From: Mycolicibacter sp. MU0102 | Lineage (GTDB): Bacteria; Actinomycetota; Actinomycetes; Mycobacteriales; Mycobacteriaceae | Length of the DNA: 64,000 bases | Assembly: GCF_963378105.1 (NCBI RefSeq) | Contig: NZ_OY726398.1 | Span: forward strand, 2,046,001 to 2,110,000 | Reading direction: 5' to 3' | Shown: positions 8,211 to 22,468 of the stretch, piece after piece | How positions within the stretch are numbered: the stretch's first letter is position 1 | Layout of the letters: every line of letters begins with the position of its first letter | Notes under the pieces: model-generated | Databases searched by the model: none | Seen by the model: only the letters and a program-made list of their open reading frames with translations | What the model was told of the DNA's origin: nothing | Position numbers and translations under genes: made by a program

Positions 8211-8822
8211 GTGAGTGTTGCCCGGCTTGCCGTGGATCCGCTCGCGGCTGCCCAGCGGTTGCTCGGCGCCACCCTCACCTGCCGCGGCGTTGGCGCGACC
8301 ATCGTCGAAGTGGAGGCCTACGGCGGGGTGCCGAACGGTCCCTGGCCGGACCCGGCGGCGCATTCCTACCGCGGCCCCACCCCGCGTAACGCTGTGATGT
8401 TCGGCCCGCCCGGGCACCTGTACACCTATCGCAGCTATGGCATGCACATCTGCGCCAACGTGGTCTGCGGCCCGGATGGGACGGCCGCGGCGGTGCTGCT
8501 CCGGGCGGCGGTTATCGACGAGGGGGAGTCGCTGGTGCGGGCCCGTCGCGGTGACGCGGTGCCGGAGGTGGCATTGGCCCGCGGCCCGGGAAATCTCTGC
8601 TCTGCTTTGGGAATCACCATGGACGACAACGGAATTGACTTGTTCGACCCGAACAGCCCGGTGCGGCTGCAGCTCGGCGGGCCGATGCCGGCGCAGGCCG
8701 GACCGCGAGTGGGCGTCAGTCAGGCAGCCGACCGGCCGTGGCGACTGTGGGCGCCCGGGATACCCGAGGTTTCGGCGTACCGACGCAGCCCACGGGCACC
8801 GGCGCCGGGCGCCTCGGACTGA
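8211..8822 (+). CDS. mpg: 3-methyladenine DNA glycosylase
   Basis: 203 residues, the length of M. tuberculosis Mpg (Rv1688). AAG-family base-excision glycosylase that removes alkylated purines. Visible motifs: IVEVEAYGG with the catalytic Glu, AHSYRGPTPRN, MFGPPGHLYTYRSYGMH and ARGPGNLCSALGI. GTG 8211 is chosen as the conserved start (VSVARLAVDPLAAAQRLLG); an in-frame ATG at 8145 would add 22 unconserved residues. It is followed after 17 bp by tyrS. Confidence 0.93.
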   Translation: MSVARLAVDPLAAAQRLLGATLTCRGVGATIVEVEAYGGVPNGPWPDPAAHSYRGPTPRNAVMFGPPGHLYTYRSYGMHICANVVCGPDGTAAAVLLRAAVIDEGESLVRARRGDAVPEVALARGPGNLCSALGITMDDNGIDLFDPNSPVRLQLGGPMPAQAGPRVGVSQAADRPWRLWAPGIPEVSAYRRSPRAPAPGASD

Positions 8823-8839
8823 TCCGGGAAAATCAACCC

Positions 8840-10108
8840 ATGCCGACGACGATTCTCGACGAGCTGACCTGGCGCGGGCTGATCGCCCAGTCCACTGACC
8901 TGGACGCCCTGACCGCCGATGTGACGGGCGGGCCGATCACGGTCTATGCCGGATTCGACCCGACCGCGCCCAGCCTGCACGCCGGAAACCTGGTGCCGCT
9001 GCTGGCGTTGCGCCGATTCCAGCGGGCTGGACACCGGCCCATCGTGTTGGCCGGCGGTGCCACCGGACTCATCGGGGACCCTCGAGACAGTGGTGAGCGG
9101 ACCTTGAACACCGCCGACACCGTGGCCGAGTGGTCCGAGCGGATTCGCGGGCAGCTGGAGCGCTTCGTCGACTTCGACGACGGCCCGACCGGTGCCGTGG
9201 TGGTGAACAACCTGGACTGGACCGCCCCGCTGTCGGCGGTGGAATTCCTGCGTGACGTGGGCAAACACTTCTCGGTCAACGTGATGCTCGACCGCGACAC
9301 CATCCGGCGCCGCCTCGATGAGGGCATTTCCTACACCGAGTTCAGCTACATGCTCCTACAGGCCAACGACTACGTGCAGCTGCGTCAGCGGTACGGCTGT
9401 TCGCTGCAGATCGGCGGCTCCGATCAGTGGGGCAACATCATCGCCGGGGTCCGGCTGGTGCGCCAGAAGCTGGGGGAGACCGTGCACGCGTTGACGGTGC
9501 CGTTGGTCACCGCCGCCGACGGCACCAAGTTCGGCAAGTCCACCGGTGGCGGCAGCCTGTGGCTGGATCCGGAGATGACCAGCCCGTACGCCTGGTACCA
9601 GTACTTTTTCAACACCGCGGATGCCGACGTGATCCGCTACCTGCGCTGGTTCACGTTCTTGTCGGCCGAGGAGCTGGCCGGCCTGGAGGAAGCGACCGCC
9701 GAGCGCCCGCACGAGCGGGCCGCCCAACGAACCTTGGCCCGGGAGTTCACCACGCTGGTGCACGGGGAGGCCGCGACCGAGGCGGTGGAGTTAGCCAGCC
9801 AGGCATTGTTCGGCCGGGGCGAGCTGACCCGATTGGACGAATCCACCCTGACCGCGGCCCTGCAGGAGACTTCGGTCGCGCAGTTGGCGCCCGGAACCGC
9901 GGACAGCATTGTCGACCTTTTGGTCGCGACCGGTCTGTCGGCAAGTCGGGGCGCGGCCCGGCGCACTATCGGCGAGGGCGGCGTCTCGGTGAACAACGTC
10001 CGCGTGGACAGCGAGGAATGGACGCCGCAGCCCGAGAATTTCTTGCATGGCCGCTGGTTGGTGCTACGCCGAGGAAAGCGCAACGTGGCAGGTATCGAAA
10101 GGGTCTAG
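8840..10108 (+). CDS. tyrS: Tyrosyl-tRNA synthetase
   Basis: 422 residues. Class I aminoacyl-tRNA synthetase that charges tRNA-Tyr. The HIGH-type motif is HAGN (residues 47-50) and the KMSKS-type motif is KFGKS; YMLLQANDY and the SDQWGNI motif are TyrRS signatures; the C-terminal S4 RNA-binding domain ends the protein (GAARRTIGEGGVSVNN). No T-box-like leader is seen. It lies directly upstream of the rrn operon. Confidence 0.97.
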   Translation: MPTTILDELTWRGLIAQSTDLDALTADVTGGPITVYAGFDPTAPSLHAGNLVPLLALRRFQRAGHRPIVLAGGATGLIGDPRDSGERTLNTADTVAEWSERIRGQLERFVDFDDGPTGAVVVNNLDWTAPLSAVEFLRDVGKHFSVNVMLDRDTIRRRLDEGISYTEFSYMLLQANDYVQLRQRYGCSLQIGGSDQWGNIIAGVRLVRQKLGETVHALTVPLVTAADGTKFGKSTGGGSLWLDPEMTSPYAWYQYFFNTADADVIRYLRWFTFLSAEELAGLEEATAERPHERAAQRTLAREFTTLVHGEAATEAVELASQALFGRGELTRLDESTLTAALQETSVAQLAPGTADSIVDLLVATGLSASRGAARRTIGEGGVSVNNVRVDSEEWTPQPENFLHGRWLVLRRGKRNVAGIERV

Positions 10109-10172
10109 TGCGGGCGCCTTGGACTGGACGCCAACACAGGTTGATCTTGAAAAACTGTCCTGACCAGCGGAT

Positions 10173-10201
10173 TTGACTCTAAGATTCCCCTCGCGTAACT
10201 T
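10173..10201 (+). promoter_or_regulatory. Probable rrn promoter (-35 TTGACT, 17 bp, -10 TAACTT)
   Basis: TTGACT at 10173-10178 and TAACTT at 10196-10201 are spaced by exactly 17 bp, in the 375-bp gap between tyrS and 16S. A second -10-like TAGACT occurs at 10320-10325 without a clear -35, possibly a second start point. Mycobacterial rrn operons often have several promoters. Confidence 0.6.
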
Positions 10202-10344
10202 AATCCACGTCGCAGGGAGCGCCGGAAACGGAAGCCCCGGAGACGCCCCGGAGAGATTCGAGAGAATCGCGAAGGATTCTGACTGTCCGCAAGGCCTGCA
10301 AGCGGTTAAACACCGCGGGTAGACTGCGCTCTCAGTCGGGCGTG

Positions 10345-10374
10345 TTGTTTGAGAACTCAATAGTGTGTTTGGTG
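10345..10374 (+). promoter_or_regulatory. rrn leader antitermination element (BoxA-like)
   Basis: The segment containing GAGAACTCAATAGTGTG, about 110-140 bp before the mature 16S, is the conserved leader element of mycobacterial pre-rRNA involved in Nus-dependent antitermination and RNase III processing. The rest of the leader (10375-10483) is T/G-rich with no gene. Confidence 0.65.
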
Positions 10375-10483
10375 AAATTTTTTGTTGTTGTTTTTGCCAT
10401 GCCTTCGGCGCCCCGTGTTGGGGGTGTGGCGTATTTTTTGATGTCAGTTTTTGACTGATGTTTTGGGATTGTTTCCAAATGGT

Positions 10484-15500
<5,017 letters not shown>

Positions 15501-15640
15501 AAAGAAACAACAGTGTTGCCCGCAACCACACCACAAAATACTTAAAGACCCACACCCCACCACCAAACACAAACTTGGTGACACAGGTGAACCACCCCCA
15601 CACCGGGAACCGGTTCACCACACAGGAAAAGAAAATAGAG
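15501..15640 (+). other. 23S-5S spacer
   Basis: 140 bp, A/C-rich, with no gene or tRNA. It is the transcribed spacer of the rrn operon. Confidence 0.85.
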
Positions 15641-15755
15641 TTACGGCGGAAATAGCGACAGGGAAACGCCCGGTCCCATCCCGAACCCGGAAGCTAAGCC
15701 TGTCAGCGCCGATGATACTGCCCACACGGGTGGAAAAGTAGGACACCGCCGAACA
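15641..15755 (+). rRNA. rrf: 5S ribosomal RNA
   Basis: About 115 nt starting TTACGGCGG and ending with the complementary CCGCCGAACA. The conserved core CCCATCCCGAACCCGGAAGC and the 3' part AAAGTAGGACACCGCCG are clear. Exact ends are uncertain by a few bases. Confidence 0.95.
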
Positions 15756-15766
15756 CAACATTAAGA

Positions 15767-15798
15767 CCTGTGCCCCCCAAGAAATTGGGGGGCACAGG
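15767..15798 (+). terminator. rrn operon terminator hairpin
   Basis: CCTGTGCCCCCCAA and TTGGGGGGCACAGG form a perfect 14-bp stem around a GAAA tetraloop, 11 bp after the 5S gene. There is no U-tract, which is common for mycobacterial terminators. Confidence 0.9.
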
Positions 15799-15917
15799 CA
15801 TTTCCCGCATGTCCCATTTTCCTGCGCGAACAGATCGCGTGAATGCGACCGTGTCAAGAGGTCGGCGATCCCCGCCGTATCCTTTTCGGTAGCACTGTTA
15901 CGACCGGAGGGCACGAG

Positions 15918-18104
15918 GTGGCCGAACACGGCAATGGCGGCGACGGGCCGCGAGGCGGCAGGGGCGCCGGCGACGCCGGGCGACGTGGCCGGCCCGGGCA
16001 ATCCGGTGGTCGACCGGGGCAGTCGGGAGGTCGGCCCGGGCAGTCCGGTGGCCGTCCTGGACAGTCCGGGAATGGCTCGTACCGGGGTTCCGGCCTTCAG
16101 CGTCGGACGCCCTATGGTGCGGGATCAGACCGCGATCGTCGTTCCCAGCCGCCGCGTGACCGCGATGGCGGCCCGCGGCCCTCGTGGGATCGCGACAGCA
16201 GCCCGCGCCCGCCGCGGGATCGCGATGGCAGTCCGCGTCCGCCGCGGGATCGCGATGGCAGTCCGCGTCCGCCTCGCGATCGCGACGGCAGCCCTCGTCC
16301 CCACCGTGACCGCGATGGAGCCTCCCGGCCGCCGCGCGACTTCGACCGTTCCTCGCGGCCGCGGCGGGACTTCGACAACACGTCGCGACCGCCACGCCCG
16401 TCCGGTGAGGAATCGTCGCAGCGCTACGACGATCCGCCGCTGCCCGAAGGCATCGAGCCCAACCAGCTGGCTCCGGAAGTGCGCCGGGAACTGAGCACGC
16501 TCAACCGCGTCACCGCCGACGCGGTGGCCTGCCACCTGGTCGCCGCCGGCATGTTGCTCGACGACAATCCGGAAGCCGCGCTGCTCCACGCCAAGGCGGC
16601 CCGGTCCCGGTCAACGCGAATCACCGCGGTCCGCGAGGCCGTCGGGATCGCCGCCTATCAGTGCGGAGACTGGTCGCAGGCGTTGGGCGAGCTGCGGGCG
16701 GCACGGCGGATGGGCAGTAAGTCCGCTCTGCTTCCACTGATTGCCGACTGCGAACGCGGCCTGGGCCGGGCCCAGCGGGCGATCGAGTTGGCCACCGGCC
16801 CGGATGCCGAACTGCTCGAGGGTGACGAGGCCGACGAGATGCGGATCGTCGCCGCCGGTGCTCGCGCCGACCTGGGGCAGTTGGAGCAGGCACTGACGGT
16901 GCTCTCCTCGGCGCCGACGGACCCCGACCGGACCGGATCGACCGTGGCCCGGCTGCACTACGCGCACGGCGAGACGCTGGTAGCACTCGGGCGCGAAGGT
17001 GAGGCGCTGGAGTGGTTCCTGCGCGCCGCGGCCGCCGACACCGAAGGCGTCACCGACGTCGAAGACCGCATCGCCGAACTCGGCGGCGGCGCGACGCTGG
17101 CCGAGGAATACGACTGCCTGCTGCTGGATCTGGACGGCACGGTGTTCCGCGGTGGCGAACCCACCGACGGCGCTGTCGAGACCCTGGCCGAACTGCAGAG
17201 CCGAAAGCTGTTCATCACCAACAATTCGTCCCGCGGAGCGGACGAGGTTGCGGCACATCTGAACCAGCTGGGCTTTACCGCCACAGCCGAGGATGTCGCC
17301 ACCAGCGGCCAGATCGCCGCGGGCCTGCTGGCCGGGCAACTGCCCGCCGGAGCGCGGGTGCTGGTGCTGGGCGCTGAGTCGCTGGCGGCCGAGATCGGCG
17401 CCGTCGGCTTGGAACCGGTACGGCTGGCCACCGATGAACCGGCCGCCGTCATCCAGGGCTTGTCCACCGAGCTCGGCTGGGCCGACCTGGCCGAGGCGGC
17501 ACTGGCGATCCGCGCCGGGGCGCTGTGGATGACCACCAACGTCGACAAGACGCTGCCGTCGGAGCGGGGTCTGTTGCCCGGCAACGGTTCGATGGTGGCG
17601 GCGCTGCGTGCCGCGACCGACGCCGAGCCGCAGGTCGCCGGCAAGCCGGGCCCGGCGCTGCTGACCGCTGCGCTCACCCGCGGCGAGTTCTACGCCCCCC
17701 TGGTGGTCGGCGACCGGCTCGACACCGACATCGCCGCGGCCAACGCCGCCGCGCTGCCCAGCCTGATGGTGCTCACCGGAGTGAACTCCGCCCGCGACGC
17801 CGTCGGCGCGGTCGCCGAGCATCGGCCGACCTACCTCGGCCATGACCTACGGGCGCTGAACGTCGGCGCCGGCCGGCTGGCGATTGTCTCGCAGCCGCAC
17901 TGGAACGTACAGGTAGACGGCACCACGGTGACCGTCGCCGCCGGGCAACCCGAGGAAGACGGTGACGGCCTGTCGATCGTCCGCGCGCTCGCTTCGGCGG
18001 TGTGGGACGCCGAGTTGGCCGGGCGCCCGTTCACCGTCGCGGCCGCCGATGACACCGCGGACGCGGCGCTGCAGCAGTGGTCCCTGCTCGGCACGTGGCC
18101 TTAA
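15918..18104 (+). CDS. Fused disordered/TPR-like protein and HAD-IIA phosphatase (Rv1691 + Rv1692-like)
   Basis: 728 residues in three parts. Residues 1-190 are low complexity (7-residue GRPGQSG repeats, then 10-residue SPRPPRDRDG repeats), probably disordered. Residues about 195-395 are helical and TPR-like, with PPLPEGIEPNQLAPEVRREL as in Rv1691. From about 397 comes a complete HAD-IIA phosphatase: DLDGTVF (motif I), ITNNSS (II), the Lys of AGKPGPALL (III) and GDRLDTDI (IV). The M. tuberculosis counterpart of the last part, Rv1692, is a glycerol-3-phosphate phosphatase. GTG 15918 has GGAGGG about 7 nt upstream. In M. tuberculosis, as I remember it, the two halves are separate genes. Confidence 0.85.
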   Translation: MAEHGNGGDGPRGGRGAGDAGRRGRPGQSGGRPGQSGGRPGQSGGRPGQSGNGSYRGSGLQRRTPYGAGSDRDRRSQPPRDRDGGPRPSWDRDSSPRPPRDRDGSPRPPRDRDGSPRPPRDRDGSPRPHRDRDGASRPPRDFDRSSRPRRDFDNTSRPPRPSGEESSQRYDDPPLPEGIEPNQLAPEVRRELSTLNRVTADAVACHLVAAGMLLDDNPEAALLHAKAARSRSTRITAVREAVGIAAYQCGDWSQALGELRAARRMGSKSALLPLIADCERGLGRAQRAIELATGPDAELLEGDEADEMRIVAAGARADLGQLEQALTVLSSAPTDPDRTGSTVARLHYAHGETLVALGREGEALEWFLRAAAADTEGVTDVEDRIAELGGGATLAEEYDCLLLDLDGTVFRGGEPTDGAVETLAELQSRKLFITNNSSRGADEVAAHLNQLGFTATAEDVATSGQIAAGLLAGQLPAGARVLVLGAESLAAEIGAVGLEPVRLATDEPAAVIQGLSTELGWADLAEAALAIRAGALWMTTNVDKTLPSERGLLPGNGSMVAALRAATDAEPQVAGKPGPALLTAALTRGEFYAPLVVGDRLDTDIAAANAAALPSLMVLTGVNSARDAVGAVAEHRPTYLGHDLRALNVGAGRLAIVSQPHWNVQVDGTTVTVAAGQPEEDGDGLSIVRALASAVWDAELAGRPFTVAAADDTADAALQQWSLLGTWP
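15988..16071 (+). repeat. 21-bp tandem repeats encoding GRPGQSG
   Basis: Four copies of a 21-bp unit encode GRPGQSG in the disordered N-terminus of the TPR/HAD fusion. The copies differ mainly at third codon positions, so the peptide rather than the DNA appears to be conserved. Confidence 0.8.
16171..16320 (+). repeat. 30-bp tandem repeats encoding SPRPPRDRDG
   Basis: Five 30-bp units encode a decapeptide of the type SPRPPRDRDG within the disordered arm of the TPR/HAD fusion; more divergent copies flank the block on both sides. The middle two are almost identical (16201-16260), which suggests recent copy-number change by slippage. Confidence 0.85.
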
Positions 18105-18142
18105 GCGGCCCCAACCGGCATGCACTAGCGTGAGTGGCACCC

Positions 18143-18319
18143 ATGAACAGTGAGATTGAGGACGTCCGAGCACGCATTGCGGCAGTGCTGGCCGAGTTGC
18201 CCGGCGAAGCCGAGCTGGCCGACCTGCCGGCGCACAGCGATCTCAACGCCTTGGCGCAGCGGCTCGAAGAGGCCCACCAGGTGTTGGTGCGGGCGCTGGA
18301 GTCGGTAGAGAAGGGCTGA
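18143..18319 (+). CDS. Small conserved protein of unknown function (Rv1693-like)
   Basis: 58 residues, the same length and position as Rv1693. It is acidic and predicted mostly helical (MNSEIEDVRARIAAVLAEL...LNALAQRLEEAHQVLVRALE), suggesting a short coiled coil. ATG 18143 is the only reasonable start. It lies 7 bp before tlyA and is likely cotranscribed with it. Function unknown. Confidence 0.8.
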   Translation: MNSEIEDVRARIAAVLAELPGEAELADLPAHSDLNALAQRLEEAHQVLVRALESVEKG

Positions 18320-18326
18320 GTCAGGC

Positions 18327-19133
18327 ATGTCGCGGCGTGCTCGGGTCGACGCGGAACTGGTCCGGCGCGGATTGGCGCGGTCTCGTCAGCAGGCCGCCGA
18401 ATTGATCGATGCCGGCAAAGTCACCATCGACGGCATCCCGGCGGTCAAGGCCGCCACCGCCGTGGCGGTGACCGCGGCGCTGGCCGTGGTGGACGACGGT
18501 GAACGCAGCTGGGTGTCGCGCGGGGCGCACAAGCTGATCGGCGCCCTGGACACGTTCGGGATCGCGGTTGCCGACCGGCAGTGCCTGGACGCCGGCGCCT
18601 CGACCGGCGGATTCACCGAAGTGCTGCTGGACCGGGGTGCGGCCCGGGTGGTGGCCGTCGACGTCGGCTACGGGCAGTTGGCGTGGTCGCTGCGCACCGA
18701 CCCGCGGGTGGTGGTCATCGAACGCACCAACGTCCGCGGTCTGACGGTCGACACCATTGGCGGGCCCGCGGAGCTGATCGTCGCGGACCTGTCGTTCATC
18801 TCGCTGGCCACGGTGTTGCCTGCGCTGGCTGGCTGTGCGTCACCGGACGCCGATATCGTGCCAATGGTGAAGCCGCAGTTCGAAGTCGGACGACAACAGG
18901 TGGGGTCTGGCGGTGTGGTGTCCGACCCGGTCCTGCGGGCCGACGCGGTCACATCGGTGGCGCACCGCGCCCAAGAACTGGGGTGGGGCACCGTCGCCGT
19001 CACCGCCAGTCCGTTGCCGGGACCGTCCGGCAACGTCGAATACTTTCTGCATCTGCGCGCCAGTGCTGCGCCGCTGACCGGTGACGCGTTGCGCGCCGCC
19101 GTGGAAGATGCCGTCGCGAAGGGTCCGCAATGA
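18327..19133 (+). CDS. tlyA: TlyA rRNA 2'-O-methyltransferase (16S C1409 / 23S C1920)
   Basis: 268 residues, the length of M. tuberculosis TlyA. An N-terminal S4 domain (residues 1-60, RARVDAELVRRGLARSRQQA) is joined by the SWVSRGAHKL linker to a Rossmann methyltransferase with SAM motif LDAGASTGGFTEVLL. TlyA methylates ribose in 16S and 23S rRNA, and its loss gives capreomycin resistance in M. tuberculosis. The 3' end overlaps nadK by 4 bp (ATGA), so the two are translationally coupled. Confidence 0.95.
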   Translation: MSRRARVDAELVRRGLARSRQQAAELIDAGKVTIDGIPAVKAATAVAVTAALAVVDDGERSWVSRGAHKLIGALDTFGIAVADRQCLDAGASTGGFTEVLLDRGAARVVAVDVGYGQLAWSLRTDPRVVVIERTNVRGLTVDTIGGPAELIVADLSFISLATVLPALAGCASPDADIVPMVKPQFEVGRQQVGSGGVVSDPVLRADAVTSVAHRAQELGWGTVAVTASPLPGPSGNVEYFLHLRASAAPLTGDALRAAVEDAVAKGPQ

Positions 19134-20062
19134 CCAGTGGAGATCATCAACGCACCGTGCTGCTGGTGGTACACAGCGGTCGCGAAGAGGCCACCGACAC
19201 CGCCCGCCGCGTGGAGAAGGTGCTCGACGAACACGGCATCGCGCTGCGCGTGCTGACCGCCGAAGCCGTCGACAAGGGTGCGCTGCACGCCGGCGCTGAC
19301 GACGGTCGCGAAATCGGTGTCGCGATCGACCTGGTGGACCCGGACAACGGGGCGGCCGAGGGCTGCGAACTGGTGCTGGTTCTCGGCGGTGACGGGACAT
19401 TCCTGCGCGCCGCGGAACTGGCGCGCAGCGCCGACATCCCGGTACTGGGCGTCAATCTGGGCCGGATCGGGTTTCTGGCCGAGGCCGAAGCCGACACCAT
19501 CGACCAGGTCCTGGACAAGATCATCGCCCGCGACTACCGGGTGGAAGACCGGATGACTCTCGACGTCGTGGTCCGCGCCGACGGCGAGATCATCGACAGC
19601 GGTTGGGCGCTCAACGAGGCCAGCATGGAGAAGGGCCCCCGGCTGGGTGTGCTGGGTGTCGTCGTCGAGGTGGACGGCCGGCCGGTGTCGACGTTCGGCT
19701 GCGACGGAGTGCTGGTGTCGACCCCGACCGGATCCACCGCCTACGCGTTCTCCGCCGGGGGACCGGTGCTCTGGCCTGATCTGGACGCCATCCTGGTGGT
19801 GCCCAACAACGCTCACGCGCTATTCGCCCGGCCCATGGTGACCAGCCCCGAATCGATCATCGCGATCGAGGTCGAAAGCGACGGCCACAACGCGCTGGTG
19901 TTCTGCGACGGTCGCCGCAAGATGCTGGTGCCCGCCGGCGGGCGCCTGGAGGTGCAACGCGGCGTCAGCCCGGTGAAGTGGGCGCGGCTGGGCCGCTCGC
20001 CGTTCACCGATCGGTTGGTGCGCAAATTCCGGCTGCCGGTCACCGGCTGGCGCGGACAATGA
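19130..20062 (+). CDS. nadK: NAD kinase
   Basis: 310 residues. Makes NADP from NAD using ATP or polyphosphate. The family motifs are VLGGDGTFLRAAE (GGDG), the LNEASM segment and the glycine-rich STPTGSTAYAFSAGGP. Starts with ATGA overlap on tlyA; recN begins 15 bp after its stop. Confidence 0.95.
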   Translation: MTSGDHQRTVLLVVHSGREEATDTARRVEKVLDEHGIALRVLTAEAVDKGALHAGADDGREIGVAIDLVDPDNGAAEGCELVLVLGGDGTFLRAAELARSADIPVLGVNLGRIGFLAEAEADTIDQVLDKIIARDYRVEDRMTLDVVVRADGEIIDSGWALNEASMEKGPRLGVLGVVVEVDGRPVSTFGCDGVLVSTPTGSTAYAFSAGGPVLWPDLDAILVVPNNAHALFARPMVTSPESIIAIEVESDGHNALVFCDGRRKMLVPAGGRLEVQRGVSPVKWARLGRSPFTDRLVRKFRLPVTGWRGQ

Positions 20063-20077
20063 CGACGGTGCCGGCCC

Positions 20078-21877
20078 TTGCTTACTGAAATCCGTATCGA
20101 GTCCCTGGGCGCCATCAGCGCAGCCACCGCTGAATTCGACCGCGGACTGACCGTCCTGACCGGCGAGACCGGCACCGGCAAGACGATGGTCGTCACCGGG
20201 CTGCATCTGCTCGGTGGTGCTCGAGCCGACGCCAACCGGGTGCGTTCCGGCGCCGCCCGTGCCGTGGTGGAGGGCAGGTTCTGCACCACCGACCTGGCCC
20301 AGGCCGCAGCCGGGCAGATCGACGAACTGCTCGAGGCGGCCGGGGCGGAGCGCGACGAGGACGGCACGGTGATCGCGGCCCGCTCGGTCAGCCGCGACGG
20401 GCCCTCGCGGGCCTACCTGGGCGGTCGCGGGGTGCCGGCCAAATCGCTGACCGGTTTCACCGGCAGCCTGTTGACGTTGCACGGCCAGAACGATCAGCTG
20501 CGGTTGATGCGCCCCGACGAACAACGCGCGGCGCTGGATCGCTACGCCGGGGTGGGCGCCCGGCTGGAGCGCTACCGCGCCGCGCGCGAGGCCTGGCAAT
20601 CGGCACGCCGCGAGCTGGTCGAACGCCGCGACCGCGCCCGGGAACTGGCTCAGGAAGCTGACCGCCTCACCTTCGCACTGCGGGAGATCGATGCCGTCGA
20701 TCCCCGGGCCGGCGAAGACGACGCGCTGACCGCCGACATCCGGCGACTCTCTGAGCTCGACGCGCTGCGCGCCGCGGCCGACGGCGCGCGGGCGGCCCTG
20801 GCCGGCGCCGACGACGCAGTGGAGGCGGCGGACGGGCCGAGCTCGGCCACCGATCGGCTGGGGCAGGCGAAGGCGGCGTTGAGCGGCACCGACGACACCG
20901 TGCTGCAGGCGCTGGGCGATCAGCTCGGCGAGGCGCTCACCGTGGTGGGCGACGTGGCACGCGAACTCGGCAGCTATCTCGACGATCTGCCCACCGGCGC
21001 CGACGCTCTCGATGCCAAGCTGGCCCGCCAGGCCGAGCTGCGCAGCCTGACCCGCAAGTACGCCGCCGACATCGACGGGGTGCTGGAGTGGGCGGCGCAA
21101 TCGCGGGACCGCCTGACTCAGCTCGACGTCTCCGAAGAAGCACTCGCCGAGTTGGCCCGCCGTGTCGACGCGCTGGGCGAGCAGGTGGCCAAGGCCGCCA
21201 CCGACCTCAGCGCCGCGCGCACCAAGGCCGCCGGTGGACTGGCCAAGGCCGTCAGCGCCGAGCTGTCCGGGCTGGCCATGGCCGATGCCGAGTTCAGCAT
21301 CGGGGTCAGCACCAGCGCGGCCGCCGCCGAGGACCCGGCCGCGTTGCGGTTGCCGTCGGGACAGATCGTGCACGCCGGCGCCGACGGTATCGACGACGTC
21401 GAGTTCGGGCTGGCCCCGCACCGCGGCATGACGGTGCTGCCGGTGGCCAAGAGCGCCTCCGGTGGGGAACTGTCCCGGGTGATGCTGGCGCTGGAGGTGG
21501 TGCTGGCCACGTCGTCTTCGTCCGGGGCGGCACGGAACTCGGCCGGCACCACGATGGTGTTCGACGAAGTCGACGCCGGAGTCGGCGGTCGGGCCGCGGT
21601 GCAGATCGGGCGGCGGTTGGCCCGGTTGGCCCGCACCCACCAGGTCATCGTGGTGACGCACCTGCCGCAGGTCGCGGCCTACGCCGACGTGCACCTGATG
21701 GTCGAGCCCACCGGGCGACAAGGAGCCAGCGGGGTGCGGCGACTGGAGGACGACGACCGGGTCGGCGAGCTGGCCCGGATGCTTGCCGGGTTGGGGGAGA
21801 CCGACACGGCCCGGGCACACGCGCGAGAACTGCTCGATGCCGCGCAAGAGGATCGCGGCGCGGGCTCCGAGAGCTAA
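20078..21877 (+). CDS. recN: DNA repair protein RecN
   Basis: 599 residues. SMC-like ATPase acting in double-strand-break repair. Walker A GETGTGKTMV, ABC signature SASGGELSRVML, Walker B TTMVFDEVDAGVGG and THLPQVAA are all present; the middle (about 150-370) is an Ala/Glu/Arg-rich coiled coil. The start is TTG 20078, the only good one next to the conserved LTEIRIESLGAI. Confidence 0.95.
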   Translation: MLTEIRIESLGAISAATAEFDRGLTVLTGETGTGKTMVVTGLHLLGGARADANRVRSGAARAVVEGRFCTTDLAQAAAGQIDELLEAAGAERDEDGTVIAARSVSRDGPSRAYLGGRGVPAKSLTGFTGSLLTLHGQNDQLRLMRPDEQRAALDRYAGVGARLERYRAAREAWQSARRELVERRDRARELAQEADRLTFALREIDAVDPRAGEDDALTADIRRLSELDALRAAADGARAALAGADDAVEAADGPSSATDRLGQAKAALSGTDDTVLQALGDQLGEALTVVGDVARELGSYLDDLPTGADALDAKLARQAELRSLTRKYAADIDGVLEWAAQSRDRLTQLDVSEEALAELARRVDALGEQVAKAATDLSAARTKAAGGLAKAVSAELSGLAMADAEFSIGVSTSAAAAEDPAALRLPSGQIVHAGADGIDDVEFGLAPHRGMTVLPVAKSASGGELSRVMLALEVVLATSSSSGAARNSAGTTMVFDEVDAGVGGRAAVQIGRRLARLARTHQVIVVTHLPQVAAYADVHLMVEPTGRQGASGVRRLEDDDRVGELARMLAGLGETDTARAHARELLDAAQEDRGAGSES

Positions 21878-21889
21878 GTCGACCAGGCG

Positions 21890-22255
21890 TCAGTTCTTTT
21901 TCAGTTGGTACTTGTAATAGGCGCCGTCGTCGAAGGTGAATGTGCCGGCGAGCGAATTGTTGTCAACGGTCGTGGTAAATCCGTGCGATTGACCCGACGC
22001 TTGAGCTGCCGTCCAGGAATTGCCGGCCAGATGAAAGTCATACGGCGTATCGCCGCCGGCCACCTCCACATGCCGGCAGTCGGGGCCGCAACTGCCGACG
22101 TTCCACGTCTGAGTCTGGCCGACCTTGAACTGGTCGGACTCGGTCATCGTCATGGTGTACGTGCCGTCGTTCAGGTCGGCCTTCGCCGGGCCGGCCAACC
22201 CCACTGACGTGCCCACCACCAGCGTGGCCAGGGCGGCGATCCGTCGTCCCATCAT
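21890..22255 (-). CDS. Small secreted mycobacterial protein with a CGxDC motif
   Basis: 121 residues with a signal peptide (MMGRRIAALATLVVGTSVGLAGPAKA) cut near residue 26, then a short beta-rich domain. TWNVGSCGPDC carries a close Cys pair, likely a disulfide. The layout, GxYxxT after the signal, aromatic plus CGxxC, a later FDxxxLAG and an aromatic C-terminus, is shared with the protein at 34381-34815. Such small secreted proteins are common in mycobacteria and have no known function. Two adjacent ATGs serve as start. Convergent with recN. Confidence 0.75.
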   Translation of the reverse strand: MMGRRIAALATLVVGTSVGLAGPAKADLNDGTYTMTMTESDQFKVGQTQTWNVGSCGPDCRHVEVAGGDTPYDFHLAGNSWTAAQASGQSHGFTTTVDNNSLAGTFTFDDGAYYKYQLKKN

Positions 22256-22468
22256 GTCGAGCTCCCTCCGCAGTGACGGGGCGGCGCCCCGCTTGAGTCG
22301 ACGCTATGCCGGCGCAGGCACCCGGAAATACAGGGAAATCCCTTGCACATTTCGGGCCCGCGGTGCCCGCCCAAAACGTGTGACTGATGTGACGTGATGA
22401 AACTTCTGGGGCTGGTGTTACGGCGCGCCTCCCTCGATTCTCCCGACTTCCCGGCCAGAATCGCGCCC

